Shown: in pieces, positions 46,857-57,104 of the stretch
How the letters are laid out: every line of letters starts with the position of its first letter
How positions within the stretch are numbered: the first letter of the stretch is position 1
Assembly (NCBI GenBank): GCA_008828725.1
Contig: MEHQ01003742.1
Coordinates: forward strand, 51,931 to 115,930
Length of the DNA stretch: 64,000 nucleotides
Direction of reading: 5' to 3'
Origin: Saccharina japonica
Lineage: Eukaryota > Sar > Phaeophyceae > Laminariales > Laminariaceae
Translations under genes and position numbers: made by a program
The notes under the pieces: generated by a model
What the model was told of the DNA's origin: nothing
The model's database searches: none
Seen by the model: the letters and a program-made list of their open reading frames with translations, nothing else

Positions 46857-48239
46857 TCTCATACGCAAATTTGATTTATCCGACCACGTGCTATGGTTTC
46901 AAGCTTACAGCAGTAGTTATGTATGCCATCTTATCATCGGGGCAACTGATCTCCCCTTGCCACGAGCTGCTGGTATAATCAAGAACCTTCGAGCGATTTC
47001 CACACAAGGAAAGCTCTGAAGTGTACTATTTTATCACCAAGCAACAATGCCTTAAAAACAGCGGTTTAACCAACCAATAGTAGTGCGCGGGGAGACAAAA
47101 TCCATTCATGTATTTATCATGATTCGGATGGCGTGTGCAGACAAGTGCAAGTGCATATTTCACATCGCCAACCAAGACCACAGAAACTGCTATGATTACG
47201 TGGTTAAAGCACCTATACCCCGCTTATACTCCTCCTGCTTTAAGTACTTACATAGCATGCGTGCTACATAAATAAATTATCAGAAACATCTCGTACCTAT
47301 AACTGATTCGCTATGGAGGGAGGGAGGGAGGGAGGGCGGAAGAGCACACATACAGCAGTCATTCTGAATCGCCCAAAAAAATATTTTCACTCTGTATTAA
47401 TACTCCATCCATTCCATCGCATATCCATATCATATCACAACGCCCCAGAATATATCCCAACACCGTAACAACCATGATAACCTTATCTGAGTAGTAGTAC
47501 GTTCGCAGTTGCGTTGTACCATGGTATAACGCAGTGTCTTATAAGTATGCATGGATGTATATACAACCTTCGCGATCATAAAACTGTCCGCACACAGAGC
47601 ACTATTTTCGTTTGCATCAGGTACAAAGAAAATAAGCAGCATATGAAAATGCCCATAAATCACGAAAACCACCGCACGTATATACCTGGTATACTCACAG
47701 CAGTATAATAGTACTTCTCGTACAAATAGCAAAAACATCGCAGACAGACAAAATAACCGTATGAGCATGTTCCAAGTACCTCCCCCTGTTGATTACAGGT
47801 CCGAGTAAATGTTATAGCAGAATTGCAGCATGCCGGCTATTATCATACGTATATTGATGTGTTGCTATCTGACAAGGTTAGTACGTGCAGGTAGCACAGC
47901 GTTCGAAGCAAAGCACACAACCGAAGCATAACAATGTCGGCTCGTCAAGTGCTCGTCACGTGCGTACTCAATCCTATCATGCGTGCATCATAAATCATCC
48001 TCCCCAAGCCCCAACCCAAGTACGTAGTCTGCCATCCCGCGTAAAAAACGCAAGACAACAGAACCAACTACTCGTATTCAGTATAATAATAGGTGGTCCA
48101 AACAAGCCTAACCTACGACACACCTACTATTAATATACCTGAACAGCAGTAGCGGCATCTTCGTACGTATCATCAAAAACATCATCAAAAACAAGGAAAA
48201 AGAGGCAATCAAACAGGCAGCACGAACAAAGCGTATACC
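46857..48239. other. Intergenic stretch, no gene recognised
   Basis: AT-richer than the exons. It holds a GAGG/GGGA microsatellite at 47315-47336 and 'atacctggtatactcacagc' near 47683-47702, a combination of two phrases that are scattered through the window. No exon chain found. Confidence 0.5.
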
Positions 48240-49367
48240 TCAATCAGGGCTGAACGGCGGCATGAGGCCAGCACCCAGGCGCCATTGCGGTCCAGCTTCC
48301 ATGCTGATCCAAACACAACCTTGCTGAGGGTGGTGTTGCTTGCCGCCGCCCCACCCGTCCTTGCTCCCCTGCTGCTGCTGCTGCTGCTGCTGCTGCAGCT
48401 CCTCCTCTTCCTTCTCCTCCTCCACTTCCTCCTCTTTCCGTTGCTCGAAAGATAACAGGGCTCCGTGTGCCAGCACCCAGCGGCTTGCCACTACCAGGGC
48501 GTGCTGCTCCGCCTCGAGGTCTGCACGCGTGCCTTCCGCGAGCGGTGGCGGAGGCGGTGGTAGAGGCGGCGGTGGCGGCAGCGGCGGTGGCAACGGCTGA
48601 TGCTCCTGCTCCTCGCCCATCCCAGCGCCGTCATCTCCGACTCCTACTCTACTTTCCTCCTCCAGAGACCCCCTTCCACTCGCACATAAAACCATCTCAC
48701 CGACCTCTTTCTCTTCCGCGTCCCTCGAAACTTCCACACCAAATTTGGGAATGGGCGCAGAGTTGGTATGGTTTACAGCAGTGGTTAACGTGCTTGCGTG
48801 GGCCTCCTGCTCTTGTTGCCGCACTGTCGTCCCAACTGCTGTTGTCCTCCTCTGCTCTGCCACCGACCTCTCCAAATCAGCGCGCTGGGCCTCGTTCGGC
48901 GTGGCACGCAGCGTCGCTATCATCTTCATCCGAAGGGCTGCCAGCTTCGCTGCTGCTAACTCTCTCCTCATCGCCTCCATCTCCTCACGAAGGGCTGCCA
49001 CTGCAGCCCCGTCCATCTCGTCTTCCTGCTGCTGCTGCTGTGGCTCCGGTTGCATCTGCTGCTGCCGCTGCTCGCCAGCGGTGCTCGTGCCTCGAGAAGG
49101 AAGCGGGTCCACCAGCGCCGGCTCAAGTCTGGCCGGGGCGGCACGCTGTTGCTGCGGCGGTATGGGGTGGATGACTTCCTGTCTCCACTTGAACTGGTGC
49201 TGAGCCGAGTTGATCCGAAAATCCACCTCAGTGAGACGAGCTCTCTCGTTCGCAAGCACGGCAACCCGTCCAGTACGCGCAGCCCAAGCTTCACAGTTCA
49301 CGATGCGTTGAACGAGGACGAAGCGCTCGGCATACAGCTTGTCGAATTGATACGACCTCAGGCGCAT
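48240..49367 (-). CDS. Low-complexity coiled-coil/poly-Gln protein, unknown function
   Basis: One uninterrupted frame of 375 residues from an ATG (49367) to a TGA. I do not recognise a domain. The order is: a basic N-terminus (MRLRSYQFDKLYAERFVLVQ), a Gln-rich linker, a predicted coiled coil (EEMEAMRRELAAAKLAALRM, about 130-155), an acidic middle, a proline block (PPPLPPPPPLPPPPPP, about 265-285), a Glu-rich run, a poly-Gln run from a CTG array at 48361-48396, and a C-terminus ending MPPFSPD. A TATA-like 'ataatatatacat' lies about 70 bases upstream of the ATG, on the minus strand near 49430-49445. The 5' part is duplicated at 44607-44858. It could be an intronless lineage-specific gene or the frame of an unrecognised element. 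Confidence 0.55.
   Translation of the reverse strand: MRLRSYQFDKLYAERFVLVQRIVNCEAWAARTGRVAVLANERARLTEVDFRINSAQHQFKWRQEVIHPIPPQQQRAAPARLEPALVDPLPSRGTSTAGEQRQQQMQPEPQQQQQEDEMDGAAVAALREEMEAMRRELAAAKLAALRMKMIATLRATPNEAQRADLERSVAEQRRTTAVGTTVRQQEQEAHASTLTTAVNHTNSAPIPKFGVEVSRDAEEKEVGEMVLCASGRGSLEEESRVGVGDDGAGMGEEQEHQPLPPPLPPPPPLPPPPPPLAEGTRADLEAEQHALVVASRWVLAHGALLSFEQRKEEEVEEEKEEEELQQQQQQQQQGSKDGWGGGKQHHPQQGCVWISMEAGPQWRLGAGLMPPFSPD
48361..48396. repeat. CTG/CAG microsatellite encoding poly-Gln
   Basis: About twelve CTG units on the plus strand, read as poly-Gln on the minus strand in the 375-residue protein. Confidence 0.9.
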
Positions 49368-49429
49368 GACGGGCACTGACACAGGCAGGCAGGGTCAGAG
49401 AGCTGGAGCGCTCCTCATGTAGACATAAA

Positions 49430-49445
49430 CCATGTATATATTATA
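49430..49445 (-). promoter_or_regulatory. Possible TATA box for the 48240-49367 gene
   Basis: On the minus strand the sequence reads 'ataatatatacatggttta' about 65-80 bases before the ATG. It is kept almost unchanged in the duplicated copy (near 44690-44705), which includes one changed base in the flank. Confidence 0.4.
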
Positions 49446-49605
49446 GTCGGACCTCGCAGGCCAGCGTCGAAGCGGAGTTCTCGCGGAGTCGAGCAGGCAA
49501 GTCACGCAAGTCAAGTGGGAACAAACCCAGGCACTCAATTCTATCTCAATAAAGCCTCACCAAGTATATGAACTCCCCAATATATGTAACCGTCATCATA
49601 CCTGT

Positions 49606-50669
49606 TGTATCTGGTACCAAGCACAATCAATACACACTGATTCCGAACATAATGGTATATGCCAAAACCAACACATACTGGAATAGTGTCATTTGGGTCA
49701 AGCCAATCGTGTTCTCGCCGAAAAGTATGCTCAGCAAGGATAACACAACTATTTATACTTTCTCACCAGGTGTTCCCTCTCGTAATCGATAACACTTTCA
49801 GCAGTACCACCACAGGACGTCCGAACGCGCGTCGCTGCTATTAATAGTCCGTCTTTAACTGTCGATCAGTGAGGCGAAATGTGCCTCTGTGGGGCTCCCT
49901 TCTCGACAAACACCGTGAAGGGTAACTCCTTGTTTAAGTCTGCGTGCGATTTTCCCCTCTTCTCATTGGCGGACAGCTTGCTGCCGGTCACGCTCCAAGC
50001 ATCATGGTTTTGGCCTGCAAACAAAAATTGAGCGTTTTGCATCGGCATCGTCGATATAGAGTTTTTAACATTCTGAAATAAGATCATACAGCACGCTGGT
50101 GACAGGCGGGACACTCCTGCATCCCCCGGTACGAAGAAACAGGCTGTACTCTTTTGGGACCACGACTGTGCTAGTACGAAGTGATGCTGGCGCACTATTG
50201 CGGGACTTGCCGCACTATGGAGGGATTATATCCCTCTAATATTAATAGTGCGAGCACCGCACTATTTTCATGGTTGCAACGTCACGACTGCATGTGACTA
50301 CTTATTAGCAACTATGTACAGGGCGGCAGGACTGCACAACGGCAGGCAGCAGCACATCAGCCCTCAGCTGGACGAAACCCCATCGTGGGCATGATATACT
50401 GTGCCGTAGGGCAGACAAGGATGCCATCGAGGCGGCTAGATTGTGGGCAACCCCTGTAGGGGACCAGCGACATGTCATATTACACTATTCTATATACCCC
50501 AGGATAGTGCGGCATGTCAGACACCTACAGCGGATAGTGCGGTACAGCACTATCCCAGGTTCGTTCGGGGTCCCACTTTAGTGCAGATATAATTAATGTT
50601 CTGGCGGCTCACCGCACTATTGCGGGACCACGACTGCTGTAGTAGCACGAACGAGTATCATATACAGCA
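49606..50669. repeat. Palindrome-rich intergenic stretch
   Basis: From about 50150 to 50660 the phrases 'cgcactattgcgggac' and 'gatagtgcggtacagcacta' occur in both orientations, and 'gggaccacgactg' occurs at 50156 and 50625 as a direct repeat. This looks like one or more decayed MITEs nested together. No gene found. Confidence 0.55.
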
Positions 50670-50839
50670 GGGGTCCCCCAATAGGGCGGTGGTGTGCCAG
50701 AGTAATATAACCGCCTTATAGAGGAATTCCGCCTTATCCATTCTATGTTTCGAGTGCGATTCCCCAGTCGCGCCAAGCGGTTTCGACCGCCTTACATCGG
50801 AATACCGCCTTACTCAGACCGCCTTACTGGGGGACCCCC
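50670..50839. mobile_element. MITE-like hairpin, about 170 bases
   Basis: Ends 'gggtcccccaatagggcggt' and its complement-like 'accgccttactgggggaccc' bound the element. 'accgcctta' occurs repeatedly inside. It is too small to code for anything. A target-site duplication is not clear. Confidence 0.7.
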
Positions 50840-50989
50840 ACTGTACCTTGTATGTGATATCATAATACAAATACTCTTATCAATATCATACATACCACCG
50901 TCCGTGGCATTCCAATACCACCACTGGGATGAGCGAAATCAAAACCAAAAACGAGCGAAGATAAGCTGAGACAAGAGAGCAATGGCACG

Positions 50990-51135
50990 ATGGCAACATC
51001 AGCAGCAACAGCAGCAGCAGCCACAGCAGACGCAGCAATAGCAGGAACCGAGAGGTAACAGATAGTGCGGAAGCAGGAGCAGGAGCAGCAGCGACAACGG
51101 TGGCAGCAGTAGCAGCAGCAGCAACAATCGCGGCG
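50990..51135. repeat. CAG-rich low-complexity tract
   Basis: Clustered 'agcagcaacagcagcagc' units with interruptions, immediately left of the large inverted-repeat element. No coding evidence. Confidence 0.75.
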
Positions 51136-51149
51136 TCACATCAACAGAG

Positions 51150-53425
51150 TACTACTACAGAGGTCCGCCTCTGACTGTTCCCCGAAATTTATGAAAAGCT
51201 AAAAAAAAACGTAGGATCACAAATAAAAACGAACAGCCCAGAATAAAGATACGTTTCAAAACCAAAGGCATTTTGCCCCACCGATTCTTATGACGAAAAA
51301 GAAGGCATTCTCGGTAACACAATGAGCTGGAGCTCCCTTCTATCTACTCTCGGCGTCATTTGAGCCCTTGTGGCCGGCACACTGCTCTCCTATCTTCCGG
51401 CTAGGCTTGTGTCTCCGAGCTGCTGCAAATCTGCAAATCGCTCGTGCCGAGTACGCCCTCTAACGAAAATAATGGGGCTCGAGCCAGCACCTTAGCTCAA
51501 CGAAACCAAGGTTGACATGCACGCCACAACCCACAGGGTCATTGTAACGTCGTCCGTTTCCAATTTCGTTGCTTTTATCGTTCGCGGGCTCAATTTCTTC
51601 GTACTCGTTCGGTGCAGGTACTGCTGTGAGAAATGCGCAAATTACGGTACTTGAACCAAAATATCTAAAATAATATCGTTTCGCCGATCGAGGAAACTTC
51701 CACAGATTCTGCTGCTTGTAGGTGCAACTCGTGCTCGACCTAGGACAGAGGGGCGCAAGGGACATTTGGCGTGGCTGTTGTCCTCTGCTAGAGGGTTCGA
51801 GGAGAGCAATCGGCAACGAAAATGGTCGCCTCCTTCAGAGGTGGGGCTGCCCTCTGTCCAGATTCGCCAAGAGAGAGATGTACCCCGAAAATCTCAATAG
51901 ACAAAATCAAAGGACAGACTTCGAACAGCAGCTCGTTCTCCCTCGCCAAGGCACCCCATCACCAGCTTCAGCCTGTCAAGTTGTCCCTCTGACCTTGGGA
52001 GACGGCCTTAAGTCGTCGCAGCCAAAAAGAAGCCGCCATCGGCGAGGTTTCAGCCTCTGATCTACGAGGATGATGTAAGCGAAAACTGACGCGCCGTGAC
52101 TCCACTCACTTCTGATACGAACGAGTACGAGCAGATCGACCTCGCGAGCGATGCAAGCAACGAAATTGGAAACGACCGACGTGACAATGACCCTGTGGGT
52201 TGTGGGGTGCCTGCCACCCATGGCTTAGTTGGGCTAAGATGCTGGCTCGAGCCCCCATTAATTTTGTTAAGAGGGCGTACTCGGGACGAGCGATTTGCAG
52301 ATTTGCAGCAGCTCGGAGACACAAGCCTTGCCGGCAGCTCGGAGAGCAGTGTGCCGGCCACAAGGGCTCAAATGATGCCGGGATTGGGTAGAAGGGAGCT
52401 CCAGATCCTTGTGTTAGGCCAGATCTTATGCAATATTATTTTTGTGATTGAAAACGGAAGGAAGTCGGATTTTTGACCGGCAACAAATCCCACCACATCG
52501 TTCTTAGATGTGCCATCTTATAGTGAGTTGGATTCATTTTATGGGGGAACCAAGAAAATCAGAACAGAGCTGAGATTTTGAACTCCACGACACGAACGAG
52601 TGATCTACGCCGGGTTGGGCGATCAACCTTCACCACCAGGTCTTCGAAGACAGGGAACAGACTGGGAACCTCCTGCGGAGCTGCGTAAGGGCTTGTCTAG
52701 TCGCTGTGGGCCAGTGAGGAACTCTTGCTCTCACGGAGCATGAGCAGCGTTAGCGGTCGTGGTCAGAAAAAAGCCGTTATATTGTTTTGATGGTTTGTTT
52801 TGGCCATGACGCAGGTAGCTGCTGCTGTGCGGCCACAACACACGCGATGGTGGCCTAGGTGCTGATACTTTCCCTCTCGCTGGTGGTCAATTCACGAGTG
52901 CTGTGTCCCAGCTGTGTACAAGAGTAGCCAAGCACGTAGCGCCGTGATCCGTCGTGAGCCCACAGTCTATACCCCATACAAAATTGTTGAATACCTCCGA
53001 GGTCTCGTGCAAAAGCGTTTTCAGTCACTTTCTGAAATATCACCAAGTGGTTTAAAAAGGCCACCAACTAAAACCATTTGGTCAAATTTTATCATCGATA
53101 AAATCAAGGAGGAACATTTTTTCCACCAAACAGGCGCCATAAGACGCGATTCTGATCTAATCTGATAATATTTGGGACCAGATACCCCGAAATCTCCGTA
53201 AAGATTAATATAATCACCAAAGATATTACTGCTTAAGATCTGGCCTTACCGAGCATGCCTTCTTTTTCGTCATACGAATCGGTGGGGCAAAATACCTTTG
53301 GTTTTGAAAGGTATCTTCATTCTGGGCTGTTCGTTTTTTTCTGAATCTACTAAAAAACAAAAACAGATTATGAAATTTCTTTTAATTTTCGGGGAGAAGT
53401 CAGATGCGGACCCCTGTACTACTGC
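51150..53425. mobile_element. Long inverted-repeat element (copy B), interrupted by a younger element
   Basis: The outer arms pair from 'ggtccgcctctgactgttcc' (about 51162) with 'gtcagatgcggacc' (to about 53412). Both carry 'aaaacgaacagcccag' and 'caaaggcattttgccccacc'. The inner arms (51340-51620 and 52095-52415) share 'aatttcgttgcttttatcg'-type and 'gctcgagcc' phrases in opposite orientation. The right arm is split by an 829-base insertion. The phrases 'gacaagccttgtcggcag' and 'gctgttcggtgtttgtgat' of copy A (33.8 kb) recur here in diverged form, so A and B seem to be one family. Confidence 0.75.
52417..53245. mobile_element. 829-bp element nested in copy B, TTA duplication
   Basis: Termini 'ggccagatcttatgcaatat' and the complement-like '..actgcttaagatctggcc' bound the element, with TTA on each side (52414-52416 and 53246-53248). 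The intact left arm of copy B (about 51310-51325) reads 'ctcggtaacacaatgagc', showing the unfilled site with one TTA. TTA duplication with GGCC termini fits a PIF/Harbinger-like non-autonomous element. A plus frame at 52914-53162 has no recognisable motif. Confidence 0.82.
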
Positions 53426-54660
53426 TGCTGTATTTCTTTGTCATTTTGCTTGCTTGACTGAAATCGCGACACGTACACAGGAGTTGCAGTAGGGCAGAGC
53501 AAAAAATGACAAACAGAGCCACCCATTGCCGGCAAGAGTGACATATAAACCACATCTGCAACAGCGACAGTAATCCTGACGACGACTTAGGATAGATCTT
53601 CCAGCGGTTTTCCGGGAATTTTGGACTCACTGATAGTATCGGGAGGAATTTGGTGGTCCGCAGTCGGTATAATTCAGAAAAAGAACGAAAGCGGCGCAGC
53701 CGCGTTTTCGACCCGTTTCTGGCCCGTTTTGGGCCCGGGTCGGTGTCAGGGTTAGGGTTAGGGTTAGGGTTAGGGTTAGGGCTAGGGGTTGGGTTGGGTC
53801 TACGCCCGTGCCTCGATTCCCAGCGCCAGAATCGTAAAAATCATCCCAACCCCTGGAAGATCTATCCTAAGTCGTTGTCACGGAGACTCAACAGCGAACA
53901 CTCCCCTCACCTATGGTCGCCAGTCCCCAGCGTCAGAGCGCGAAGGCCGCTGGGTGTGCGGTCTTCTCTCACTGCTTGTTTCGCCTGCTTGGCGTGCTGC
54001 CCCTGGGGTACTCCCACATGCGGCTTCATCCTCGCTACCATCATCATCGGCCAACTCGTTTGCCGGCAAATCAAGAACCACCCAGGCACGTAGATTGCCA
54101 GATGCCCGGAGGCCCAAGCGGTCAATGGCCCTTGCTACCTTTCGTGACTGCGGTTGTTGCTCGAACAATGGCCAGGGGCTTTGGGGTGGGGGCTCCAGGC
54201 CTCTTACCCTGCCGAGGTGGCTGGGGCGATTCAGGCTTTTCAGCGTCAGGAGCAACCACCTCCATTTATTTCCTATTTCTGAGAGATACTCCAACTTTTT
54301 TAATTAAAAGCGTTCTATCCGTCGTATTTTTCTAAATCTGGACGCCTCCTTTCAGAAATAGGATGAAATTCCACAGGATTTTCGGGACCGGTCTACAGAA
54401 CGGAGGCTTATTTCTAATTTTGGGGCAAAAACCAGAGGTGTTTTCTTTCATTAAATAAAAAAAAAGATACAGTAGTATAGCTGTCGCTAGGAACTCGCGC
54501 AGCAGGATATTTGTAACTGTCGTCAACTTGTGTGCATTGGTGGGGAAAAAAACAGGAAAAATCGTCGACAACGTGCCCCGAGAACCGAGAACCCCCTCTG
54601 CCCTCCCTTCAGGCGGTATACGCGCATGATGGCGCAGGCCATGGCAATGAGGATCTTCTC
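53426..54660. other. Intergenic stretch around a telomere-like array
   Basis: An inverted pair ('cttaggatagatcttccag' at about 53586 and its complement at about 53855-53875) flanks the telomere-like repeat. The segment 53890-54290 is GC-richer and open on several frames; one minus frame gives LRASGNLRAWVVLDLPANEL, but I recognise nothing. Confidence 0.4.
53748..53802. repeat. Interstitial telomere-type repeat (GGGTTA)n
   Basis: About six GGGTTA units on the plus strand followed by degenerate 'gctaggggttgggttggg'. TTAGGG is the telomere repeat of many eukaryotes, including stramenopiles. It lies inside an inverted-repeat setting, so this is not a chromosome end. Confidence 0.9.
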
Positions 54661-55280
54661 CACTTGCGGGGGTCTGAAATGATTTGTTTTTTGTATAGTG
54701 GGCTAGAAATGACTTGGTTTTTGTATGGGGGGTCTGAAATGACTCCGTTTTTGTATGGGGGGTCTGAAATGACTCGGTTTTTGTATAGTGGGCTAGAAAT
54801 GACTTGCTTTTTTAATGGGGGGTCTGGAATGACTTGATTTTTGTATGAGGGGTCTGAAATGACTTGTTTTTGTATAGTGGGCTAGATATGACTTAATTTT
54901 TGAATGGGGGGTCTGAAATTACTTGAGTTTTGTATGGGGGGTCTGAATTGACTTGATTTTTGTATGGGTGGTCTGAAATGGCTTGTTTTTTGTATGCGGG
55001 GTTAATAAAGACTTGATTTTTGTATAGTGGGCGGTATATGACTTGATTTTTGTATGGGGGGTCTGAAATGACTTGATTGTTGTATGTGGGGTCTGAAATG
55101 ACTTGATGTTTGTACGGGGGTCTGAAATGTCTTGATTTTTGTATAGGGGGTCTGAAATGACTTGATTTTTGTATGGGGGGTCTGAAATGACTTGAATTTT
55201 GTATGGGGGGTCTGAAATGACTTGGTCTTTGTATAGTGGGTCTGAAATGACATGTTTTTTGTGTGGGGGGTCTGACATGA
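54660..55280. repeat. Minisatellite, 30-base unit, about 20 copies
   Basis: The unit is 'ggggggtctgaaatgacttg' plus 'atttttgtat', with variants 'agtgggctagaaatgacttg'. Length is 28-30 bases. Because the unit is near a multiple of three, long frames on both strands read as repeat peptides; these are not evidence of a gene. Confidence 0.95.
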
Positions 55281-55349
55281 ATTCGTGTTTCAAATTTTGG
55301 TACGTCGACTGTAGAAATAGAAAAACTGCACCTGAGTATAAGTATGGCG

Positions 55350-55430
55350 AATAGAGTAACGGGTGGGGGTGCCGTGTGGTACCACACGAGTCCCGGATTC
55401 GATTCCCTACATGAGTCCAACTTCTTCTTT
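55350..55430. repeat. tRNA-like fragment
   Basis: The sequence 'gtcccggattcgattccctacatgagtcc' (about 55388-55416) contains a B-box/T-arm-like 'ggattcgattcc', preceded by 'gggtgccgtgtggtaccaca'. No full cloverleaf is seen, so it is probably another SINE-related relic. Confidence 0.4.
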
Positions 55431-55919
55431 TTGTAACAAAATTCCCAGTATAACGTAGTAGACAGATTATAACGATTCTGATTATCTGAGTATAACTTAG
55501 TAGATAGATAATATTATGAGAAATGTTACGATAACATTATGAGAAATGTAAAGAGTGCAACGTAGTAGACACATGAAATTCTGAGAATTTGACAAACAAA
55601 TAAAATTGTGAGAATTTGTTGAAAAGTGCACACAAAACCAATACTTTAATCAAGTATGAAAATGGCCATGGCCATCTTGCGAAGGGTCCCTATCACGAGA
55701 GACTTGGTCAAAAATAATAAAATGTGAGTCCGAAACTCTCATATAATCGATTTTCGATGCAACAAAACCGAAGAGCAAAACTATCCCATCGCGGTCTCCT
55801 GGGTTTCTTTTTTCCTGTTTCGCCAATCAGAGGGAGTGAATCTTCATGACTCATTTTAGGTCTTGTTTTTAGGTTTTGTGTTCAGGGTCAAAACTAGTGT
55901 TCGGTATCGAGGAAAAAGT

Positions 55920-56720
55920 CGAGGGGGTACGATATCTCGATATCAGCCCCTAAAATTCGGGATATGGATACGATATCTCGATATATCGTATCTTATGATA
56001 TCTTATGATATCGGATTTTTTTTTTTTTTGTTTTTTCCATCCCATTTATTATCTTCGCCCTTCCTTTCTCTCTCCTTCCTAGTCGTAACTCAGATCCGGG
56101 GTCACAAAGTAGGCTCTTCTCCCTCCTCCCCCACTACGGTTCTTGCCTTGCATTTGTATCGCGAGAAGATTTCAGCACTTTCTTCCCTCGTCGACTTGCG
56201 TCGGATTCCGCCTACCCACGCCACGAAGGCGCTCTCAGCAATTGGTTCCTTTTTATTTTTTCAAATAAAGACAAAATCTCTCACCACGGTGGGATTCGAT
56301 CCTGGGTACCAATGATAGTAGTCTTTGAAGCTGACCACTACTTTACCGGGGCGACCGGTATTGATATCACGATATATCGCGATATATCATGCGATATATG
56401 TCGTTCGGCACACAAAATGTTTATTTTGATCGCGATATATCGCATGATATAAGATACGATATGATATCGAGATATCCCGAAATTGTTCTTGATATTGACA
56501 TGGATATATCCTGAAAATATCGCATGATACGTCGAGAATTTTAGATGCGATACCGAACACTACACCTGTGCTGTACGTTTACACCTAGTATCGTATCGAT
56601 ATCATGCGATATTTCGTATTATATCGGTATCGTATCGATATCATGCGATGTATCGCACGATATCGGTATCGAGATATGCCGAAAAATTTCTCGATATTGG
56701 TATCGATATTGTAAGAACAT
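55920..56720. repeat. GATATC/ATATCG-rich array split by a SINE-like element
   Basis: The tracts 55925-56020 and 56345-56720 are dense in 'gatatcgatatcg', 'cgatatatcg' and 'atcatgcgat' palindromes. The intervening 56045-56358 is an inserted SINE-like copy, so the array is older than the insertion. The left part 55280-55920 holds short repeats such as 'tataacgtagtagacagat' but no gene. Confidence 0.8.
56030..56358 (-). mobile_element. tRNA-derived SINE-like element (copy B)
   Basis: On the minus strand it starts 'ggtcgccccggtaaagtagt', has the B-box-like 'ggatcgaatcccacc', and shares the body of copy A ('gacgagggaagaaagtgctg', 'ggatctgagttacgac'). It ends in a poly-A tail (seen as T-runs at about 56018-56037). 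A tail plus a tRNA-like head is the classic SINE layout. Confidence 0.8.
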
Positions 56721-56753
56721 ACTCGTACAACGTCTGATAGATGTAACCGCAAT
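56711..56753. repeat. 43-base exact repeat (partner at 62344-62386)
   Basis: The sequence starting 'gtaagaacatactcgtacaa' and ending 'gatgtaaccgcaat' is identical at both places and in the same orientation. Flanks differ. Its identity suggests a conserved part of a mobile element. Confidence 0.85.
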
Positions 56754-57104
56754 TGACGTACGTACGGATATTTGGGAAGTTCCACATGAGAGAATTTGGA
56801 TTTATCTTGGTTGGATATTTGGGGGTCTCGGGGATGTTTTTGGCGGAACACGCAAGCCGCGCGTGCACTCTCCTCTTGGGTAGCTCCTTCTCTTCTGCGG
56901 ACTTCATCTTCTGGGGAAAAGTAATACAAGTCTATATGCCTCCTTCTGGCCACCTTCACCGCACCTCGTGACCCAAGCTCACCCGTGCTGAGATTATCCC
57001 CTTACGCTAGCGTCACTCGAGTTGGGAGCTTGCACGGAAAAAGCAGGTTACGATGGAGCAACTGAGTTGAGGCAGGATAGGAGAGGCTTCGGGTTTTTGG
57101 AACG

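Noticed and set aside
51722-52060. 112-codon plus frame as a transposase of element B
   Set aside because: It has no catalytic motif and its ends lie in inverted-repeat arms.
54893-55420. Repeat protein of 175 residues on the minus strand
   Set aside because: It is generated by the 30-base minisatellite, and frames are open on both strands.
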